From: Prevotella sp. CAG:924
Lineage (GTDB): Bacteria > Bacteroidota > Bacteroidia > Bacteroidales > Bacteroidaceae
NCBI GenBank assembly: GCA_000431975.1
Contig: HF988535.1
Coordinates: 1,818-8,740, forward strand
Reading direction: 5' to 3'
DNA length: 6,923 bases
The notes under the pieces are model-generated. The model saw only the letters and a program-made list of their open reading frames with translations, had not been told where the DNA came from and made no database searches. A program made the position numbers and the translations under genes. Below are positions 5,439 to 6,923 of the stretch, in pieces (the first letter of the stretch is position 1; each line of letters begins with the position of its first letter).

Positions 5439-6632
5439 ATGAATCACAATAAGATAATACTTCGTCCCGACGGGGGCATCCCCATGTCGCTTACCTATGC
5501 GCTGGCCGTGATGGCCGGTATCTCCGTAGCCAATATCTACTATTGTCAGCCACTGCTCAACCTGATCGCTCAGGACTGCTCGCTCACCACCTTTGAGGTG
5601 AACCTGATCCCGGTGTTCTCGCAGGTAGGCTATGCCCTCGGCCTGTTCACCATTGTGCCGATGGGTGATAAGTACAACCGTCGCAACACGGTGCTGGTCT
5701 GCTTCTTTACCCTGATGCTTGCCCTGGTGACGCTCTATCTCGCCCACCATACGGCCTTGCTGCTGGGCGCGTCGCTGGTCATCGGCTTCTGTTCGGTGTG
5801 CCCGCAGGTGTTCATGCCCTTCGTGTCGGTCTATGCCCGTCCTACGGAGAAGGAGCGTAAGACAGGTATCATCCTGAGTGGTCTGCTCATCGGCATCCTC
5901 GGCTCGCGGGTGGTCAGCGGCTATGTGGGTCACGTCTTCGGCTGGCGTGCCATTTATCTCGTCTCACTGGTGGCCATGGCGGTGTCCGCGATGGTCATCT
6001 ACCGCATCTTCCCCGACGTGCCCTCGTCCTATAAGGGATCGTTCGGATCGCTGATGGTCAGCATCGGTCGCCTGTTGAGGCGCTATCCACGGTCGATGGT
6101 CTTTTCCCTCCGTTCGGGTCTCGCCTTCGGGTCGATGTTGGGCATGTGGGGCTGTCTGGCGTTCCGCATGAAAGAGGCGCCCTATCATGCCGGTAGCGAT
6201 GTCGTCGGCATGCTGGGCCTGTGCGGTATCGTAGGAGCGGCCACGGCCGCCGGCGTGGGCAAATATATCCACCGCTACGGCATCCGCTTGTTCACCCTCT
6301 TGGGGTGTGGGTTGATGCTGTTGTCGTGGGCCCTCTTCTTTATGTTCGACAGTCAGCTGTGGGGCATCATAGCGGGCGTGATCCTTATCGACATCGGCAT
6401 GCAGTGCATCCAGCTCTCTAACCAGACGGCGACGATGCAGCTCTGTCCTGAGGCATCCGGACGCATGAATACGATCTTCATGGTCACGTATTTCGTGGGT
6501 GGTTCGTTCGGCACATTCCTGATCGGAACGCTGTATAGTCTGATGGGATGGACGGGAACCGTCATCGGAGGTGCGGCCATGGTGGCCGTCAGCCTTGTCA
6601 TCACGCTGGCGTTCTGGAAGAAAACGGCATAG
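5439..6632 (+). CDS. major facilitator superfamily transporter, 12 predicted TM helices
   Basis: The 397-residue protein is almost entirely hydrophobic, with roughly 12 membrane helices, the normal size for a drug:H+ antiporter-like MFS permease. Helix 1 carries VANIYYCQPLLNLIAQD (30-46), typical of a common subgroup of bacterial MFS exporters of mostly unknown substrate. The loop between helices 2 and 3 has the MFS motif A form GDKYNRRNTV (76-85). Its second-half counterpart near residues 275-284 (KYIHRYGIRL) is weaker. A charged cytoplasmic loop at ~192-218 (SSYKGSF to LLRRYPRS) divides the two six-helix halves. The sequence runs without breaks to a basic C-terminus (FWKKTA). It is a monocistronic unit with its own promoter, leader and terminator hairpin. 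I infer proton-driven efflux of a small molecule, with the substrate unknown. Confidence 0.9.
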   Translation: MNHNKIILRPDGGIPMSLTYALAVMAGISVANIYYCQPLLNLIAQDCSLTTFEVNLIPVFSQVGYALGLFTIVPMGDKYNRRNTVLVCFFTLMLALVTLYLAHHTALLLGASLVIGFCSVCPQVFMPFVSVYARPTEKERKTGIILSGLLIGILGSRVVSGYVGHVFGWRAIYLVSLVAMAVSAMVIYRIFPDVPSSYKGSFGSLMVSIGRLLRRYPRSMVFSLRSGLAFGSMLGMWGCLAFRMKEAPYHAGSDVVGMLGLCGIVGAATAAGVGKYIHRYGIRLFTLLGCGLMLLSWALFFMFDSQLWGIIAGVILIDIGMQCIQLSNQTATMQLCPEASGRMNTIFMVTYFVGGSFGTFLIGTLYSLMGWTGTVIGGAAMVAVSLVITLAFWKKTA

Positions 6633-6636
6633 AGTG

Positions 6637-6698
6637 GGAAGAGGGCCGGCTTCATCCTGTCGTTCAAGATGCAGCGGGATGAAGCCGGCCCGTCTTCC
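6637..6698 (+). terminator. long hairpin downstream of the MFS gene
   Basis: The arms 6643-6657 and 6677-6691 form a perfect 15-bp stem, extended inward by a G-U and a G-C pair around a 15-nt loop. It is extended outward by GGAAGA (6637-6642) with TCTTCC (6693-6698) across a one-base bulge. It begins 4 nt after the TAG stop. No U-run follows, so it is either a non-canonical terminator or a 3' end that blocks exonucleases. Confidence 0.65.
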
Positions 6699-6705
6699 GG
6701 AAGAC
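6692..6705. repeat. 14-bp perfect palindrome
   Basis: GTCTTCCGGAAGAC reads the same on both strands. Its left half is also the outer right arm of the MFS terminator hairpin, so TCTTCC can pair either with GGAAGA at 6637-6642 or with GGAAGA at 6699-6704. Confidence 0.6.
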
Positions 6706-6923
6706 CGGTCCTCAGATGACAGCTTCCCTATGAGAAAGTTCCGTGGGGGCGGAGCACATATTATTATAGGAGAGGAGAAGGGCAAGGCCATGCAAGTAAA
6801 CGCTTGGACAATAGGTGCAAGACTTGGGGATGGCTAAGCCTGATACGCAAAATAATGCGGCTTGTCTGCAATGACAAGAGGCGGAATTTTTTCGGTTCAT
6901 CCGACATTTCGAGTGATGGCATA
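6706..6923. other. right-edge stretch with no supported gene
   Basis: I see no gene with convincing support here. A 62-codon minus-strand frame (6712-6900) is possible but lacks any recognisable motif. A 15-codon plus frame (ATG 6790, stop 6835-6837, MQVNAWTIGARLGDG) has AGGAG at 6773-6777, but 12 nt separate the two. A 6-bp perfect hairpin, CTTGTC (6861-6866) with GACAAG (6873-6878), is followed 8 nt later by T6 (6887-6892), and CGCA/TGCG (6846-6849, 6856-6859) lies just before it. No tRNA fold was found. Confidence 0.5.

Noticed and set aside
5301..5933. 210-codon minus-strand frame over the MFS leader and N-terminus
   Set aside because: It overlaps a good promoter, leader and MFS coding sequence, and the translation has no domain-like pattern.
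5964..6791. 275-codon minus-strand frame opposite the MFS gene
   Set aside because: It is antisense to an intact 12-helix transporter and extends through the terminator hairpin. Its composition (Gln, His, Arg, Asp) is typical of a shadow frame.
6712..6900. 62-codon minus-strand ORF
   Set aside because: No motif, no promoter with both elements, and no ribosome-binding signal. Kept only as a mention in the right-edge entry.

Overview
The window looks like chromosomal DNA of a Bacteroidales bacterium, probably Prevotellaceae. Three things point there. Promoters match the Bacteroidetes pattern TTTG-(19-21 nt)-TAnnTTTG. The start codons have A/T-rich leaders without a Shine-Dalgarno sequence. The protein types fit: a DUF4369-like TlpA reductase, a BirA without an N-terminal DNA-binding domain, and a long RluA-type synthase. 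Coding DNA is GC-rich with C/G-ending codons, while promoter regions are AT-rich. Genus-level assignment is inference.

Layout. Positions 1-132 hold the end of a 22-bp tandem repeat array that probably continues to the left. Next comes a small hypothetical ORF (176-460), with a possible frameshifted continuation to 605. An ORF-poor stretch with two stem-loops follows (619-682 and 695-735). The second hairpin is placed to terminate the leftward gene pair: a secreted thioredoxin-like protein (793-1809, minus) downstream of biotin-protein ligase birA (1881-2741, minus). birA and tadA (2863-3318, plus) are divergent and fire from two promoters that physically overlap at 2770-2818. tadA converges on a 574-residue RluA-family pseudouridine synthase (3399-5123, minus). 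That gene is divergent from an MFS transporter (5439-6632, plus), which has a good promoter and a leader of about 140 nt. A long hairpin closes the MFS gene. The last ~220 bases hold no gene I can support.

How the genes relate. Four of the five confident genes are housekeeping or envelope functions: protein biotinylation, tRNA wobble A-to-I editing, RNA pseudouridylation and periplasmic thiol chemistry. The fifth is an exporter of unknown substrate. tadA and the pseudouridine synthase both modify RNA, but they are convergent, so there is no operon link. I see no defence system, mobile element, CRISPR array or biosynthetic cluster. The most unusual parts are the left-edge repeats with the unknown small ORF, and the Cys-rich, coiled-coil extension of the pseudouridine synthase. 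I do not find strong evidence for a wholly new system.
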